Part shown: one piece after another, positions 1 to 13,312 of the stretch | Numbering within the stretch: the first letter of the stretch is position 1 | Layout of the letters: each line of letters starts with the position of its first letter | The notes under the pieces: generated by a model | The model's input: the letters and a program-made list of their open reading frames with translations, nothing else | Databases searched by the model: none | What the model was told of the DNA's origin: nothing | Translations under genes and position numbers: made by a program | Assembly: GCA_963971305.1 (NCBI GenBank) | Contig: OZ020306.1 | Location: 56,208,686 to 56,272,685 of the forward strand | DNA length: 64,000 nt | Reading direction: 5' to 3' | From: Arcuatula senhousia | Taxonomy: Eukaryota; Mollusca; Bivalvia; Mytilida; Mytilidae

Positions 1-2264
1 TAATCAATCGATATATCAACCTAAAAAAATACTAAAAAACTAGAAGTACCTGTACGTATAGAGGATAAATAGAAAAAGAAATGCCATCGCCATTATTATT
101 GTTCATCATGCAACAAATTAATTTAGGTAGAATGCAGCGATCTGATTGTCCGAGAAATTTAATTTTTTTCCAATAGACAAAAAAAAAACTAAATTACAAA
201 ATTATTGATAAGTTACTCCGCGCAAGATACTCCGTCTTAATGTGTCCGCGCAAGATACTCCGTCTTTATGTGATGTTTTAACAGAGAATTTCATGTTTAA
301 TGTTTATTTGAAATTAATTTATAAGAAATGAATGTAAAATATTTTGTCTATTGGGGTACAATCTTAATTTTCGCGTTGCACATTTAAAAAAGTATGCAGT
401 TAGAAATGTAAATTTATATAAATAAATTTTAGAAAATTATTAGTTGCATTTGCATTGAAATGAAATTGGGTTTATTGTCTAGTAAACTCATAAAAAGTCA
501 ACAGAATTTGATTGGATTAACGATAATTTAAACTACGCCTAATATCGTAAAGAAAGTATTATCGAATCCAGTTTTAACCGGAATACAACAATGAAGTTTA
601 TTACACTTTGCAATTGCACGGACTCCACGTGCAATGTGATTGACAGGTGTGAATATTAATACGCCGATTTAATTAACCGATTTTTTAATATTTTTTATGG
701 AAAAAATTATTAAGTTACTTAATTTTTGCGCCGAATATATCAATAAATTTATTTATAAGTAATTAACTGTAATATTTTTTTTTTGGTTTATAGAAGCAAT
801 AAATTAAATTTTTAATGGTGCACATTTTACATAATCTGCTTCGCAGATTATTCAATGTGCACCATGAAAAATTTAGTTTATGGTTCAATAAACCAAAAAA
901 ATATTACAGTTAATTCTTAAATGATCAAATATATCTTCAGTGCCTTTTCGATGTTTTGTCCCCCTTTTTTTACAATGTTTGAATTATTACCCCTGTTATC
1001 AGACGAATAACAAAAAAAAAATCCCAAAATACTCTTCCATTAATTATAATTAATATTTAAAAGATTTTATATAATATATTATATTGGTAAGTTTACTACA
1101 TGTAAAATGAATGCAAAAAATGTTTTACCGTCAAAAATTGTAACTTGATAAAAAAAATGAAAACAATTTAAAATTTATCATATTGTAGTTATTCCCTTCG
1201 TGTAATATTAGCCTCAACGATGTCAATAAATTGACAAAATTGCGCAGCGATTGATTGAAACTTATCCTGCCACTGGACATTTTTTTTATTTAAATGTGGG
1301 GTAACACACAATAAAAGATTATAATAGAAACTAATGAGATGGGGAATAGGTACTCGACACAGCTCACATAACAAGCGGTATTTTAGAAAAACCACAATGA
1401 AAAACTGACAGTAACCAAAAACTTATTAGAGTTAAATAATACCGTAGAACCTTTAATTTGCAATTAGCACAACCATGTAAGGTCACGCAAATGCAATGTT
1501 TTATTTTGTAATATTTTGTAAAGCAACCAACGATTCATTTTCCCGCAAATTCGCGGGTTTTTCCTAGTATTATATAAAATTTTAATATATCTACCAAATA
1601 GGATTAATCTACTTTCTTGCGACCTTGTAATTATGATTCCATTGTCAAAACATCACAATGTCAAGGTCATCCAAAATATGTAACAGTTTTCAGAACTCAA
1701 TTATCTCATTATCTTTAATAACTCTAGAAATCTAATTTGCAAACAACCCTTAAGTAAATAGATGACCCTTCACTCGGGGATCTAAGGCTGGTAGCTTATC
1801 TAACTTTACATGTATTCTAATTTTGAGCTAAGTTGGACTCTTTAAGTTCTTTAAATTCTACAGCTCTATCAGCTCTTCTAGCTCTACTACTCTATTAGCT
1901 TCAACGTTTAGTGTGACGTTTTCATCTCTTAAGGGGGGTAACACTTTGGCTAAAATAAAATTGTGTCGTTTAATTTTCCTGAAAATTTGCAAAAATATGT
2001 ACTTTAGTCAAATAAATATAATAGCAAAATCTGAAGAAAATTAAACCGTAGGTTTCTTGGGAAAATTTTCATTAATATAATGGAGTTTCAACATTTCATA
2101 TTTTTATCATTGAGAAGCTTGATTTTGTTGAATAAAATTGCCTGGCTTCAACGTTCGAGTGATATTTAAAAGTTATTTCCCTTAGGTGTTCTCTACCCCC
2201 TTAAAACTTGTAGCTAACAGCTTTTGGTTTATGGTAGACAGACCCGAGTGATCTTGATTGATCA
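1..2264. other. AT-rich intergenic stretch, no gene seen
   Basis: I see no supported gene here. The stretch holds a 28-bp unit present twice in tandem (217-244 and 245-272, core CAAGATACTCCGTCTT), the palindrome listed separately at 761-917, and long A/T runs. Confidence 0.6.
761..917. repeat. Near-perfect 157-bp palindrome (foldback/MITE-like)
   Basis: The left arm (about 761-838, starting AATTAACTGTAATATTTT) is mirrored by the right arm (about 843-917, ending AATATTACAGTTAATT), with the centre at TCTGCTTCGCAGA. Inside the arms GGTGCACATT pairs with AATGTGCACC and TTGGTTTAT with ATAAACCAA. There is practically no loop, so this is a foldback-type miniature element or hairpin. No target-site duplication could be fixed. 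Confidence 0.75.
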
Positions 2265-2289
2265 TAGCAAAAGGCCGACTGACTGACCG

Positions 2290-2427
2290 ATGGAAATTAT
2301 AGTCGGGACAATAGGCTAAAGAGCCATTGCAGCGACTGTTTATGACTCGCTGTGTGCCATGGGTCGTCCAGCCCATGACACACCACCGCCAGGTGAGAGT
2401 AAGCTGCTCGAGGGTATCCTTTTGTGA
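2290..2427 (-). repeat. Dispersed short repeat 'S', copy 1 (SINE-like)
   Basis: On the - strand this reads AAGGATACCCTCGAGCAGCT, then GGCGGTGGTGTGTCATGGGC and CCATGGCACACAGCGAGTC. The same order is found on the + strand at 33844-33978 and 61461-61600. The core forms a hairpin, CATGGG...CCCATG. Copy 2 has a clear 14-bp target duplication, so this is a retroposed short element. No RNA ancestor is recognised. Confidence 0.75.
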
Positions 2428-2536
2428 TCGATAGATTAGGGCCCGTCTTCCATCACGGGAGGTACTTGTCGGAAATCTGGAAGGATGACTGAACTGAACA
2501 TGTCTGTTTATATACTACCAGGGGTTTAGCTTATTC

Positions 2537-2697
2537 GGGGCGAAGTTGCCATAGATGACAGAGTATGGGTTCGATTCCAGCTCAACCCGATGCTGGATTT
2601 TCCGGTGTCAACGGCTTTAAAAAGATGATTTTCATCACTGTTGGCACACGGACATCCCTTTCTAACTTTGCAGCTCACCATATTCATTCTATATTAT
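2537..2697 (+). repeat. tRNA-derived SINE-like repeat, copy A (5' part missing)
   Basis: The segment from GGCGAAGTTGCCATAGATGA through GGGTTCGATTCCAGCTCAAC to CCATTCTATATTATATC recurs about 390 bp downstream. GGTTCGATTCC at 2568-2578 fits the RNA polymerase III B box (GGTTCGANTCC). This copy lacks the A-box part present in copy B. It is not a functional tRNA: no cloverleaf can be folded around the B box. Confidence 0.7.
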
Positions 2698-2884
2698 ATC
2701 AATTACCTTACAGAGCTGTGCGCAACACCATTTATCATATATATACTTATATTACTATACCAGTTGCGACCAATTCTCTATCTTTCTCTCCCTACCCACC
2801 TAATGTTCATCGTGTACTGTGTTACAACCTTAGATTATCTACGAGGAGGCTTAACTAGGCAACCGAAAGCTAGATTTTTATCTA

Positions 2885-3095
2885 GCCTACGTGGTCTAGT
2901 GGTCTAGGGCGCTGGACACAGTGCAGGCGAAGTTGCCATAGATGACAGAGTATGGGTTCTATTCCAGCTCAACCCGATGCTGAGTTTTACGGTGTCAACA
3001 GCTTTGAAAAGATGATTTTCATTCACAGTTGGCACATGGACACCCCTTTCTAACTTTGCAGCTCATCATATCCATTCTATATTATATCGTTTAGC
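2885..3095 (+). repeat. tRNA-derived SINE-like repeat, copy B
   Basis: TGGTCTAGTGG at 2892-2902 matches a tRNA A box, as in tRNA-Glu/Asp-type sequences. GGTTCTATTCC at 2955-2965 is a one-mismatch B box. The rest matches copy A closely (GAAGTTGCCATAGATGACAG, CAACCCGATGCTG, CTTTCTAACTTTGCAGCTCA). An internal pol III promoter followed by a unique 3' body is the usual layout of a tRNA-derived SINE. The flanks are too degenerate to call a duplication. Confidence 0.7.
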
Positions 3096-3109
3096 TTATT
3101 CCATTTTTA

Positions 3110-4009
3110 TGGATGATACCACCTTACACTATTGATAAGATTATTGGTGGTGGAGTCCTTTTCGGTGTTTGTTAAGCAATGGGGTGTTGATTATTATCTT
3201 TTTGCAAACTCGTTTAATGCATTGTTGTAAATATTTTAGACGATCATAATTCAAAAGAATTTTGTCACAATTTTATGGTCATTATATGATAAATCAGTGT
3301 GATGATATAGGATACACAGGCTTTTTGTTTCCTTTGATGACAAGGGGAAAAGCAATGGTTATATGATCCTAAAAAAAAATTGCCCATTTTGGACTTGATG
3401 CCATGGTAACCATAGTTACGCCAGGGACGCAAAAATGACAATTTATTTAAAAAATGATTCTTTTGGCAAATTACCCTTTTGCATTTATTTTTATTAATAT
3501 GAAGAAATAAGATATAAAAATATTTATCAGCATCGGTTTATCCGGGGCCAGGTTAAGCTGTGTCCTAAATCATGTCTTAGGACTTAAAATGGGATGTAGA
3601 AAGGATCATCCTTAGACGCGTCTTAGGATGTAAAACGAAGCCATTTTAGGATAAGGTAGGCCCATCCTTATACGAATTTAGGATAATCCTAAATAGCCAT
3701 ATGTAATGCATTAACGCCGATGTAAAGGCGTTAAAAAAGAAAAAAGTTTTTTGTTTTACATTTTCGAGTGTAAAATAGATTTAAACGTTTTTTTGTTTGT
3801 TTTTTTTTAGATAATAAAAATAATTTATTACAATATCATTGCATTTCTTCATTCGTTTTTTTTCTGCGCGTTGCACTTATCACTAATAACAAAAGCAAAT
3901 CCTTGGGTTTGGGAAGCAAATATCAACGTGAACTGTTTAAATGTTTATTTCAAAAGTCTAGTACTAAATTTCAAAAATTCATTTTCAAACAAATTAAAGT
4001 TTTACAAAG
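3110..4009. other. Intergenic, old repeat debris
   Basis: No gene is seen. Around 3555-3705 the motif TTAGGA and its complement recur several times (for example GACGCGTCTTAGGAT), which resembles the ends of the 640-bp 'V' element found at 13.6 and 37.4 kb. This may be a decayed relative. Confidence 0.4.
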
Positions 4010-4108
4010 AAGTTGACAAAAGTTCACGAAGTAACTGAAGCGTAATGGGATCAAGGTCCCACACCATGGTGACAGTTGCGTAGACCATAACCTGAAATGT
4101 TTGTATAC
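4010..4108 (+). repeat. Left half of repeat 'Y', host of the nested transposon
   Basis: ATGGTGACAGTTGCGTAGAC followed by CATAACCTGAAATGTTTGTATAC breaks off at the start of element X1. It resumes after X1 at 18393 (TACCAAATATCAGCTGCC). An unbroken copy of Y at 18480-18660 has the two halves joined (GTAGACCATAACCTGAAC, then TGTACACC, then AAATATCAGATGCC). That unbroken copy acts as a built-in empty-site control. Confidence 0.8.
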
Positions 4109-7100
4109 TGCTGGTGTCACACTATCCCGATTTAGACCCCGATAGAAACACGATTATGGATATTTTCAAAATCGGGACTAATCGTAATAAGATCGCACTA
4201 TTCGTGTTGCCATCTTTTTCCATCGTAGCACTTTCTGTACAAATTTTCTGACTTCGGGGTAAACTTCGTAGTGCCTCCGAAATTTTTTAACATGTTAAAA
4301 AACTGCCGAAGGTTCGTGCGAAGGTCCTTGTTCGTGTTGTGTTCGTTATTCCATCCTTTCTATCGTAATGCTTTCGTGAAAGCATCGTCTGGTTTCGTGT
4401 TGCCTTCTAAGTTTCGCCGGCTTCATTTATCTTACGATGGCTGCACGAATGAAACGAGAAGGTCTCCATAGGTGGTGCGAAGGAAACACGGCGTCGCGAA
4501 GACCTCGCCTTGTATTCGTATATCCGTCGTAACAAGTGTAATGGCATGGAGTAATGGCACGGAGATGGAAACACGGTAAGGGTCAAAGCTATACGATTTC
4601 AGAAGTAAAAAATATCTTTAAGAAAAAGAAAAGCACATGTAGCTCAGCTTTTTTTCTTTTAATTAACATGCAGCAGGAGGAAGACTCACAACAGCAACTT
4701 ATGATACAAGTACCCTCATTTACTCTCTATTTATAATTTCCTTGTTTCCAAAAACTAATAATTTAAAAGGAAATTTTAAAAAAATGGAACTAGAATGATC
4801 AGTCTCAATAGTACAAGAAGAAAAGACAAAACAAGGCGAAGACAGTCTGGATCTAGAATCTTCTGACGCTTTCCTTTTCGTCCCGTTTTTTTTCCAACCA
4901 GGCGCCTCCCTCTTTAGGTTTGCACTCCGTGTGTCCGGCCTTGCCATCTCGCTGTCACAATAAGTTTTGCGCACCTTTTAAAAAAACCATATATACACAT
5001 ATTAAACTGATTTTTGGAATGTGAGTCGACCATGATGAGTTAAAGATCAGATTAACGTTTCGTTCCAGTCTGCAATTTTTTGCAGGAATTAGGACCCTTT
5101 GAACTTTGGAAATTCACTGAAATTTCAGTTTCCCACACGTTTTATTTCTAAACCCTTATAGTTATTAAACTGTAATGTACTGTATGCGGGTCCACCCACA
5201 ATTACGGGTTAAGGATCAAGTTTACGTTCCGTTTCGGTCCGCCTTTGGACTTTTAGATATGGGACCGGTGAGGAAGTTGTGTATTATAAGGTGGGCGAGC
5301 TTTGTTCAATAATCGTTCGAAACAGCTAAAATTGTTGGACCTGATGACAAAAAATACAAAATCCCATTGGGCTTATTTTGGTAATTCGCGTTATAACGAG
5401 CTTTTTCAATTTCCTTGCTATACTATTCCGTTATAATAACGGGTTACTCGCGTAATTTTCGTAGACTTTACCAGAGCTTGACAAATCAAGTAACATCATT
5501 TTTCTTTATCTTCAGTTTCTATATATTAAATTGAGAATTATCTACTCTTACTGGTCGCCATCGGGGATATGCAGAGTGGGTATACTTATAGAGGTCCCTA
5601 GTATTATCTTTCGTCAATATATACCAATAATGAGAGGAACGGACAAGTTGTAGACTGAACTATAATTTTATTGCGAAACGCGTTATTACTTTTCACACTT
5701 TATTGCAAAACGGGTTGTCATATCTAACGCGATTTGCAATAACAATGTACTCGGAGTATGCTTTGGTGTAATGTTAAAACATAGTTACAAAATGTACTTG
5801 CTGTAATCAGATCGTGTGTGCTTCGGTCAACTCACACGAGGCAAGAACAAAACATGATAAAGTAACATCATCTTTTTCTGTTCTATCTTTACAGTCTCTA
5901 CATATCAGCTTACGATCAAATGTCTCATCTACTCTTACTGATCGACATTATGGACAGCAGGGGTATACTTGGTGAGCCTTCGTTTTAACTTGTTATCCAT
6001 GCAAACTAATTAAAGGCAGCAAAGGAAAATTTATATAGACTAAACTATATAATTTCATTGCAAATCGCGTCATTACATTTCATATTTCGTATACCCATCG
6101 TTATGTATCGTAGATCCATCGTATGCTTAACACTACGTCGTACGGCCATCGTATAACTTCGTTTCTCCTTCGGATCTAACTCTCGACTAATCTAGATAAC
6201 ATCGTAACAACTTCGTAATCGGTTCGCAGCTATTCGTATGTGCAACTTTTCTAATCGTTTAGCCATAGGTTCTGATCGTATACCATTCGGTTTTGATTTG
6301 GATTTTTATGCTGGCGTCACACTGTCCCGATTTGGACATACGATGGACACACGAATGTTAAAATTTCAACTTCCTGCGAAGTTAATCCCGAAGTTGCTTA
6401 AAATCAAAATCAAAGCCGAAGGATATACGATTAGAACAGATGGCTAAACGATTAGAAAAGTAGCAAATATGAATGGCTGTGAACCGAGTACGAAGTTGTT
6501 ACGATGTTATCAAGATTAGTCGAGAATTAGATTCGAAGGAGAAACGAAGTTATACGATGGCTGTACGCTGAGAAAATCATATCGAATTAATTATTTATTA
6601 ATTAATTATTGTCTCAGCTGTACGACGTTGTGTTTAGCATACGATGGGTCTACGATGCATCCCGATGGGTATACGAAGTATGAAATTACACGATTTGCAA
6701 TAAAATTATATAGTTTATTGTATACAAATTGTCCTTTGCTGCTTCCATAACAAGTTAAAACGAAGGCTCTCGAAGTAAAACCCTGCTGTCACTGATGTCG
6801 ACCAGTAAGAGTAGATGAGACATTTGATCTAAAGCTAATATGTAGAGGCTATTAAGATAGAACAGAAAAAGGTGTTGTTGCTTTAGCTTGTTTTGTTCGT
6901 ACCTTGTGTGAGTTGCCTGAAGCACACATAATCTGAAAACAGCAAGAATATGTTGTAACTATGTAGAAAAATTACAACAAAGCATGCACTGGTATTGCAA
7001 ATCGCGTAAAATAGGACAACCCGTTTTGCAATTAAGTGTGAATTGTAATGACGCGTTTTGCAATGACATTATAGTTCAGTCTTGCTCTTACTATTGGTAT

Positions 7101-8529
7101 ATATGGATAAAAGATAAAACGAGGGCTTTCTTAGTATACCCACCCTGCATGTCCATGGTGTCGACAAGTGAGAGTGGATGCATGTAATATCTAAATGTAG
7201 AGACTGAAGATAGCAAAGAAAACTGATGCTACTTGGTTTATTAAGCTCTTTCAAAGTCTAAGAAATATAACGCGAAAGTAACGCGTTATTTTGGAATAGA
7301 AGCGTGTTATTTCGGGAGAATTGATAAAAGCGCGTTAAATATATTTTTTTTAGATTACCAATATGAGCCCAATGGGCTTTCGTACTTTTGGCTTAAGTTC
7401 AACAATTTTAGTTTTTGCGAACGATTCTTGAACAAAGCGTGTTCACCTTACAATACACAGTTCCTTACCGGTCTCATATCTAAAAGTCCAAAGGTCCCGT
7501 AAACATTTACAGACCGAAACAGAACGTAAATTTGATCTGTAAACCGTAATGAAGGCCCTGCATACATTACATACAAATAAACGTTGAATAACTATAAGGG
7601 TTAAGACAAAAGTGTGGGAAACTGAAATTTCAGTGAGTTTTTAAAGTTCAAAGTGTCTTAACTCCTGTAAAAGTTTGCGGACCGGAACGACACGTTAACT
7701 TGATCTTAAACTCATCATGGTATACTCACATACCAAATATCTATATACACTGAACATGTATAGGTTTTTCAAAAAAGTGCGGAAAACTTATTGTGATCGT
7801 ATGAGAGGGCCGGGCCGGACGGACACACTGACACATACGGGCAGACGGAGTGCAAATAAAGGTAAAAACAAAATTACCGAACTTGGAAAATCAATCTCAA
7901 ATGTCCATAAGACGAGACAAAACAAGGAATACATACCGGAAAAATTGAAGATCGCAATTGTCCTGACTGGCACAGGCTTTCAAAAGAAACCTAAAGCCCC
8001 CTCAGTTCTGCTTTTGTCGGTATGGGACTTATATCGCAAATATAAAAATAATGATCATCATTATAAAATTAAAGTTAACGTGTCTAATTCATAGTACACA
8101 GAAACGATGACCAAACGATTAAATAGATGTCCGTCTGTTAATTTTCATCTTTCGTACATATACATTTAATTCAGTTGAAATTACGAAAATAAAAGCTTAA
8201 TGCATATAAGAAAATAAAGTAAAACTTTGAAGAGAATGAACTATACGACAAATACATACTGTTGCAAAATTTTGTAGCTTCTTAACAGTGCCGTGATTCC
8301 ATCTCCATGCCATTACCCTATGCCATTACTCTAATAACGACGGCTATACGAATACAAAGCGATGTCCTTACGACGTCGTGTTCCAATCGGGGACCATCTC
8401 GTTTCATTCGTGTTCCCATCGTAAGATAAATGTAGCCGACGGCATCAAGAACTCAACACGAAATGATAAGATGCAATCACGAAGGCTTTACGATGCAAAC
8501 GATGGAATTACGAATACAACACGATGATG

Positions 8530-9095
8530 CACTACTGGCAAAATAAACGACTGTCTGTACCATACTCAGGCGGTATGCAACTGATGATTAAAAATAATAA
8601 CCGAAAAGTACTGTCAAAAAGACTGTTGACATTTGTCATGGTTGTGACAGCAGTTTCCCTCGACTGCATTAAACATATTTTATTTGCTTCTGTTCGACAA
8701 TGACTGACCCAACTTTTTTTTAGTTGTGTCAGTCGTCTCATAACTAATTCAACTTGATTTAAGTTGGTTCAGTCCTTTTACATTTGTTCAAACTTAATAT
8801 GCGTTGGGTTAAACATTTGAGAACTGATTCAACTTATGTCGGGTTGGGACAGTCCTCAATCAGTTATTCCAACCTAATATGCGTTGGGTCAAACGCCTTA
8901 CAACTGATTCAACTTAAAGTGCGTTGGGTTAGTCTTTTTACAACTATTAAAACTTTGTCTGAGTTTGGTCAGTCATTGTACACCTATTACAACTATTTTG
9001 CGTTTGATCAGTAATTTTAGACACATTAAAACTTTTATAAAAAAATTGTTAGTCATTTAACGACTATTTCAACTTTAAGTATGTTAATCACATTA
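8530..9095 (+). repeat. Left TIR of Z with subterminal repeats
   Basis: This arm matches the reverse complement of 17500-18076 over its whole length with scattered differences. From about 8690 it contains a degenerate repeat of roughly 40 bp built on CAACTGATTCAACTTA plus TGCGTTGGGT(C/T)A, about eight units. The arms explain a matching pair of small open frames (8784-9014 + and 17610-17813 -), which are therefore not genes. Confidence 0.85.
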
Positions 9096-9224
9096 TGAGG
9101 GGGCTATAGATGTTTTAAGCGCTCTTATGCGTACAATTTTTTGATTTTAAAATTTAAATAAAATTTGAAACAAGAGTTAAGACTTAAGTACATCTCACCT
9201 GTCGGCAACATCGGAATACCTTAA

Positions 9225-9720
9225 ACACAATCAAAGCTACTATTGGGCATATTCATACCAAGTTTTATCAATCTAGGACTTACAGTTCTTGATAAAGAGA
9301 TGTGCTCGCAAAACCTTAACATTGCTATTATATGTATTGAAAATTATCAAAGTCACTATACCAGAAAATCAAGGTCAAGGTAAAAAGATGGGGATATAAC
9401 TGTGCTAAGCTACTTCTGGGACATATGCATACCACGTCTCATCATCCGTGGATTATAGTTCTTGAGATATAGCTCTAGGTGTTCACAAATCTTAACATTG
9501 CTATTATATGTATTGAAAATTGTCAAAGTAAATCAACCGGGAAATCAAAGTCAAGGTCAAAAGATGGGGGTGCAACTGTGCTAAGCTACTACTGGGGCAT
9601 ATGCATTAACCTAGGAGTTGATAGGTCTTGAGATATAAAGGTGCTTGCAAATTCTTAATATTGCTATTATATGTATTGAAAATTGCCAAGGCCTTCAACT
9701 AGAAAATTAATGCAGCCTTT
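9225..9720. repeat. Tandem repeat, ~178-bp unit, about 2.7 copies
   Basis: TTGCTATTATATGTATTGAA recurs at about 9323, 9501 and 9660, together with TGTGCTAAGCTACT and CATATGCATACCA blocks in the same order. The units have diverged by substitutions and small deletions. The array lies inside element Z. Confidence 0.75.
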
Positions 9721-10934
9721 AATAGAGTTTCCATCAACATTTTACAAGGAATTATTTTTTTTTTCAAAAACCGACCAAAATAAGTTACAGTTACAAAAAT
9801 ATTACCCCATATCGGCCCCTAATTACGGGTATCTCCTACTTGTTTGCCCCTTTTAGCCCCGTACAACAGTTATACATCTTTTATAATGGTGAGGAACATC
9901 ATTGTCAAATTTCATGGCGTTCGGATAGCTAGAAGCTAGACCTAAAGTCATTGTAAGAACACTAAAGTTAACAGACATCGCAGACGACGACGAGGACGAC
10001 AGCATATTCCACGATAGGTCCGCAATTTTTTTTTCGGTAGTATAGAAATGACTAGAAATTGAGATATACATCAAAAATGCAATAGTTAGTTTTTAAATAT
10101 GAAAAACCTTGTGTAACTTGTTTGCCTCAACCAGGACTATCTGGTTCGCAGGTGTGTTGTAACAAGAACGGCTTAATCATTCGGCCCACCTGGGTTAAAG
10201 TTTGTTATATCAGTCTACGCAGTGGTTCATGTCTTGTAGGTTTTTAGTCCGTGTATCCTTCTTTGTGCTGTTCCGGGCCCAGCCTGGCATGGGTCTCCTG
10301 TTTTTATGTAGATTGATTTTAACTAACGGAACAATTTTCGGCCCACATTTTTCATTGACGGAAAGTTGATGCGTAAAATGTACACTTGAGTTCAACTGGC
10401 AACATCTTAAAAACATTACGATTTTGCGCAAAATTAAACGAACTAGCTCCATTATTTATCTTTTTAATGTTTGTTTTATTTCATGTTAATCGGTTGCAGA
10501 GAGGCTCGGCAATATTATTTTGAAATGGTTTGGGTTTGTATTAAACGTATAGGGACTTTTTTATCTATGCGTAATTTTTTTTGAAGAATATATGTCTTTG
10601 GCTAATATGTACTTTCAAACTAATATCACTGAAAACCATGCAAAATAATTCCATTTCCTAGCTCGTCAGATTCGTCGCTTACTTGAAGAAGCCACTGAAA
10701 AGCTGGTAGGTCTTTCACCGCACGATTTCTCATTCCTCCAACGTCTAATACTTTATTACGTTTACCTTTTTTACATCACCGTGTTTCCCAGGAACAAGTT
10801 TTTCAATAATGCAAAATCGATTTATTTTTCCATAAAAATAGTTTTTAAAAGGTACATGTACAACTATTGCTTTTTTCTGAAAATTTATCAATATTAAGCA
10901 GAAGAATTCTTTTGAAAACTGTTATTCTGTGCAC
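9721..10934. other. Interior of Z, no gene recognised
   Basis: Small open frames on the - strand at 9853-10074 and 10210-10452 have no recognisable domain and no repeat partner. I see nothing that supports a gene. Confidence 0.4.
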
Positions 10935-11262
10935 AGGGACTTGCTCCCCTCTATCAATATTTTGTTAAAAACGAAAAAAACACAAGGGAGATACTACTTT
11001 CACCACCCCCCTTTTCTTTAATTCGATTTTCCTTTAATAAATCATTGATCTCGTACCTTTTCTTGCATAATTCGTTTCACAGATGATTTTCCTTTCCAAA
11101 ACACTCAAATATATTTTCATTCATTGCATTTCGGCAATTTATTAAAGGAAAATCGAATGAAAGAAAAGGGGGTGGTGAAAGTAGTATCTCCCTTGTGTTT
11201 TTTTTCGTACCGCTTATTGACTCTAACAAAATATTGATAGAGGGGAGCAAGTCCCTGTGTTC
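10935..11262. mobile_element. MITE with ~110-bp TIRs
   Basis: CACAGGGACTTGCTCCCCTC at 10935 pairs with GAGGGGAGCAAGTCCCTGTG ending near 11260. The arms continue through AACACAAGGGAGATACTACT and CTTTAATTCGATTTTCCTTT with only small gaps. The unpaired centre is about 100 bp. No convincing duplication was found. Confidence 0.8.
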
Positions 11263-11280
11263 CAATACATGATTATAATC

Positions 11281-11332
11281 ATAGACCTGTATATATAAAT
11301 ATAATAATAATATAATATACAGGTCTATGTTA
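11281..11332. repeat. Short palindrome, ATAGACCTGTATA family
   Basis: CATAGACCTGTATATA and its complement TATACAGGTCTATG enclose a short AT-rich loop. The same ends recur at 38320-38405, so this is a dispersed miniature inverted element. Confidence 0.6.
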
Positions 11333-12289
11333 TAATACTGTTTAATAAAACAAATTAAGGCTTTTTTGTATACAGAGTCAAAATTAAAATGTTTTACAAT
11401 TTTAAGTAAAGAAAATAATTTGCGCCCTTATATGCATTTAAGTACCGGAATACACAGCACGTAGATTTTGGTAGGTACAATAAACATGTCAAACACTGTT
11501 GCCGATATATCCCACTGTTATGTCCAGTCATGCATGGGAAGTCAAAATAGCTAGAATCAACAAACAATAAACAAGACTAATATAGGGACAATATAATACT
11601 ATGGATACGGCGTGGTCAGGAAATATCTGAAACAATTAAAAAAATACAAACAATTATCATCGAAAAGTTGTTTCAAAATATGTTAGTTACCATGAATAAA
11701 TATATGAATCATTTATTTATTTATTTGTTCTTTTTATCGTAACTTATTGTTTTTCAATCAGTCATAGATTTGTATATAATTACTATATATTTAGTATGAA
11801 TTCTCATGATCTGTTTTGAAACGTGCATGAAAAACATATGTGTCAGAAAAATCTTTTATTTTATCTTAGGCATTTTGCATATTACATTCATACAAGTTGA
11901 AGCTTATATTTTTGTCTCCCTTTTTAGTTTTGATCAATCAATTACTTATTTCATGAATTATGAATTTATACTATTTGAATATGATTTACTTTAAAATTTA
12001 TATTTTTTCCTTGTATGATAAGAAACATTTAAATATTTTTGTATATAGATTTATTTTTGCAACTCTATACACTCGTTGGAGTGGACTTGGGTGTGCTTAT
12101 ATTTTTTTGTCTCCCTTTTTATTTTTGAACAATCAATAATTGTTCTTATGCATTACAGATTCATTTATATGATTAGGAGTTATAAAATTTACTTTGAAAA
12201 ATTATTGTTTTCTTGTATCAGAGTAAAATTTTAAATGATTTTGTGTATAAAGTTTTTTTTTGCAATTTAATAAACACGTTGACACCTTA

Positions 12290-12560
12290 AACATTTTATG
12301 ATGTTTTTGGATATTGTTTATGGCCGATCCATATAGGTATAGTCACGACGTTAAACTCCCCAGTCAGTCATCCTGATTGGAATGTTATCAAATGTGAGAA
12401 AGGTAAGATGTGCTTTAACATGTCATACATGTTATCTGTATTCATCATGGGATGTTTAAAATAGGATATGATATGAGGCTGTGTATAAATATAGTTGTAT
12501 GTCAATGCCCTACTGGGGACCTAATTTGGAAATAAATATATCTTATCTTATCTTATCTTA
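12290..12560 (+). mobile_element. 3' end of a LINE-type retroposon with (TCTTA)4 tail
   Basis: The stretch ends CTACTGGGGACCTAATTTGG, then AATAAA (12531-12536) and (TCTTA)4 at 12541-12560. A polyadenylation-like signal followed at once by a pentanucleotide tail is the 3' signature of some non-LTR retrotransposons. A parallel case with (TCTTG)4 ends the LINE at 46410. No reverse transcriptase remains here, so it is a 5'-truncated copy or a SINE sharing the tail. Confidence 0.6.
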
Positions 12561-12994
12561 TAGTCTAAATATAAACTTTCCTATTATCCTCCACTTGTTA
12601 AAAATCATACTTTCTTTGTGTTAGTGTCTTCAGGTTGCAAGCGATAAAGTATAGTTGGTAATACCAAATATTGTTGAAAAATTCATGTGACGAATATTTC
12701 AAGCATAAGAACTCTTTTACCCCCAGAAACAGTCTCTGCATAATTTGCGGCGTGTCTTTCATTTCACATGGATGTGACCGACCGTGTATTGCCTTTGTTC
12801 TTTTGTAATTAATGCTACTAAATTTTATGCGTTTTCATCAAAATAACAATTTATTTAAACAACATGATGTCATCCATTAGTACTTTTTCGTTATTAAATG
12901 AAAGAAAGATGTTTTCTCTGTGGAAGCCCCAGTCGTCTGTCCCTCGGAGAATCCATTTGTACCAATAATAGATTTGAGAGGTAACAATTTCGCT

Positions 12995-13312
12995 ACATGT
13001 TTTACAGTTAGATGTTAGACATGCGCCAGTTTGCTGAACTGATTTGTGCCAATTTACCCGAACATTTACATATAAATATGAAGGATTTTATGTAGTTCGA
13101 AAAAGAATTTTGTAAGGAATCCCCTCTTTCAAAATAAATTATTATTTAATAAAACATGTTTTACAGTTAGATGTTAGACATGCGCCAGTTTGCTGAACTG
13201 ATTTGTGCCAATTTACCCGAACATTTACATATAAACATGAAGGATTTTATGTAGTTCGAAAAAGAATTTTGTAAGGAATCCCCTCTTTCAAAATAAATAT
13301 TATTTAATAAAA
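12995..13312. repeat. Tandem duplication, 159-bp unit x2
   Basis: The block beginning ACATGTTTTACAGTTAGATG and ending TTTCAAAATAAAT at 12995-13153 is repeated at 13154-13312 with almost no changes (ATAAATATG versus ATAAACATG). The low divergence implies a recent event, later than the Z insertion and most of the repeats around it. Confidence 0.9.

Noticed and set aside
2568..2965. tRNA gene based on GGTTCGATTCC
   Set aside because: No acceptor stem or cloverleaf can be drawn; the sequence is repeated with a long unique 3' part, so it is a SINE.
7717..8094. 125-codon frame as a gene
   Set aside because: It lies inside element X2; the corresponding regions of X1 and X3 have no matching frame.
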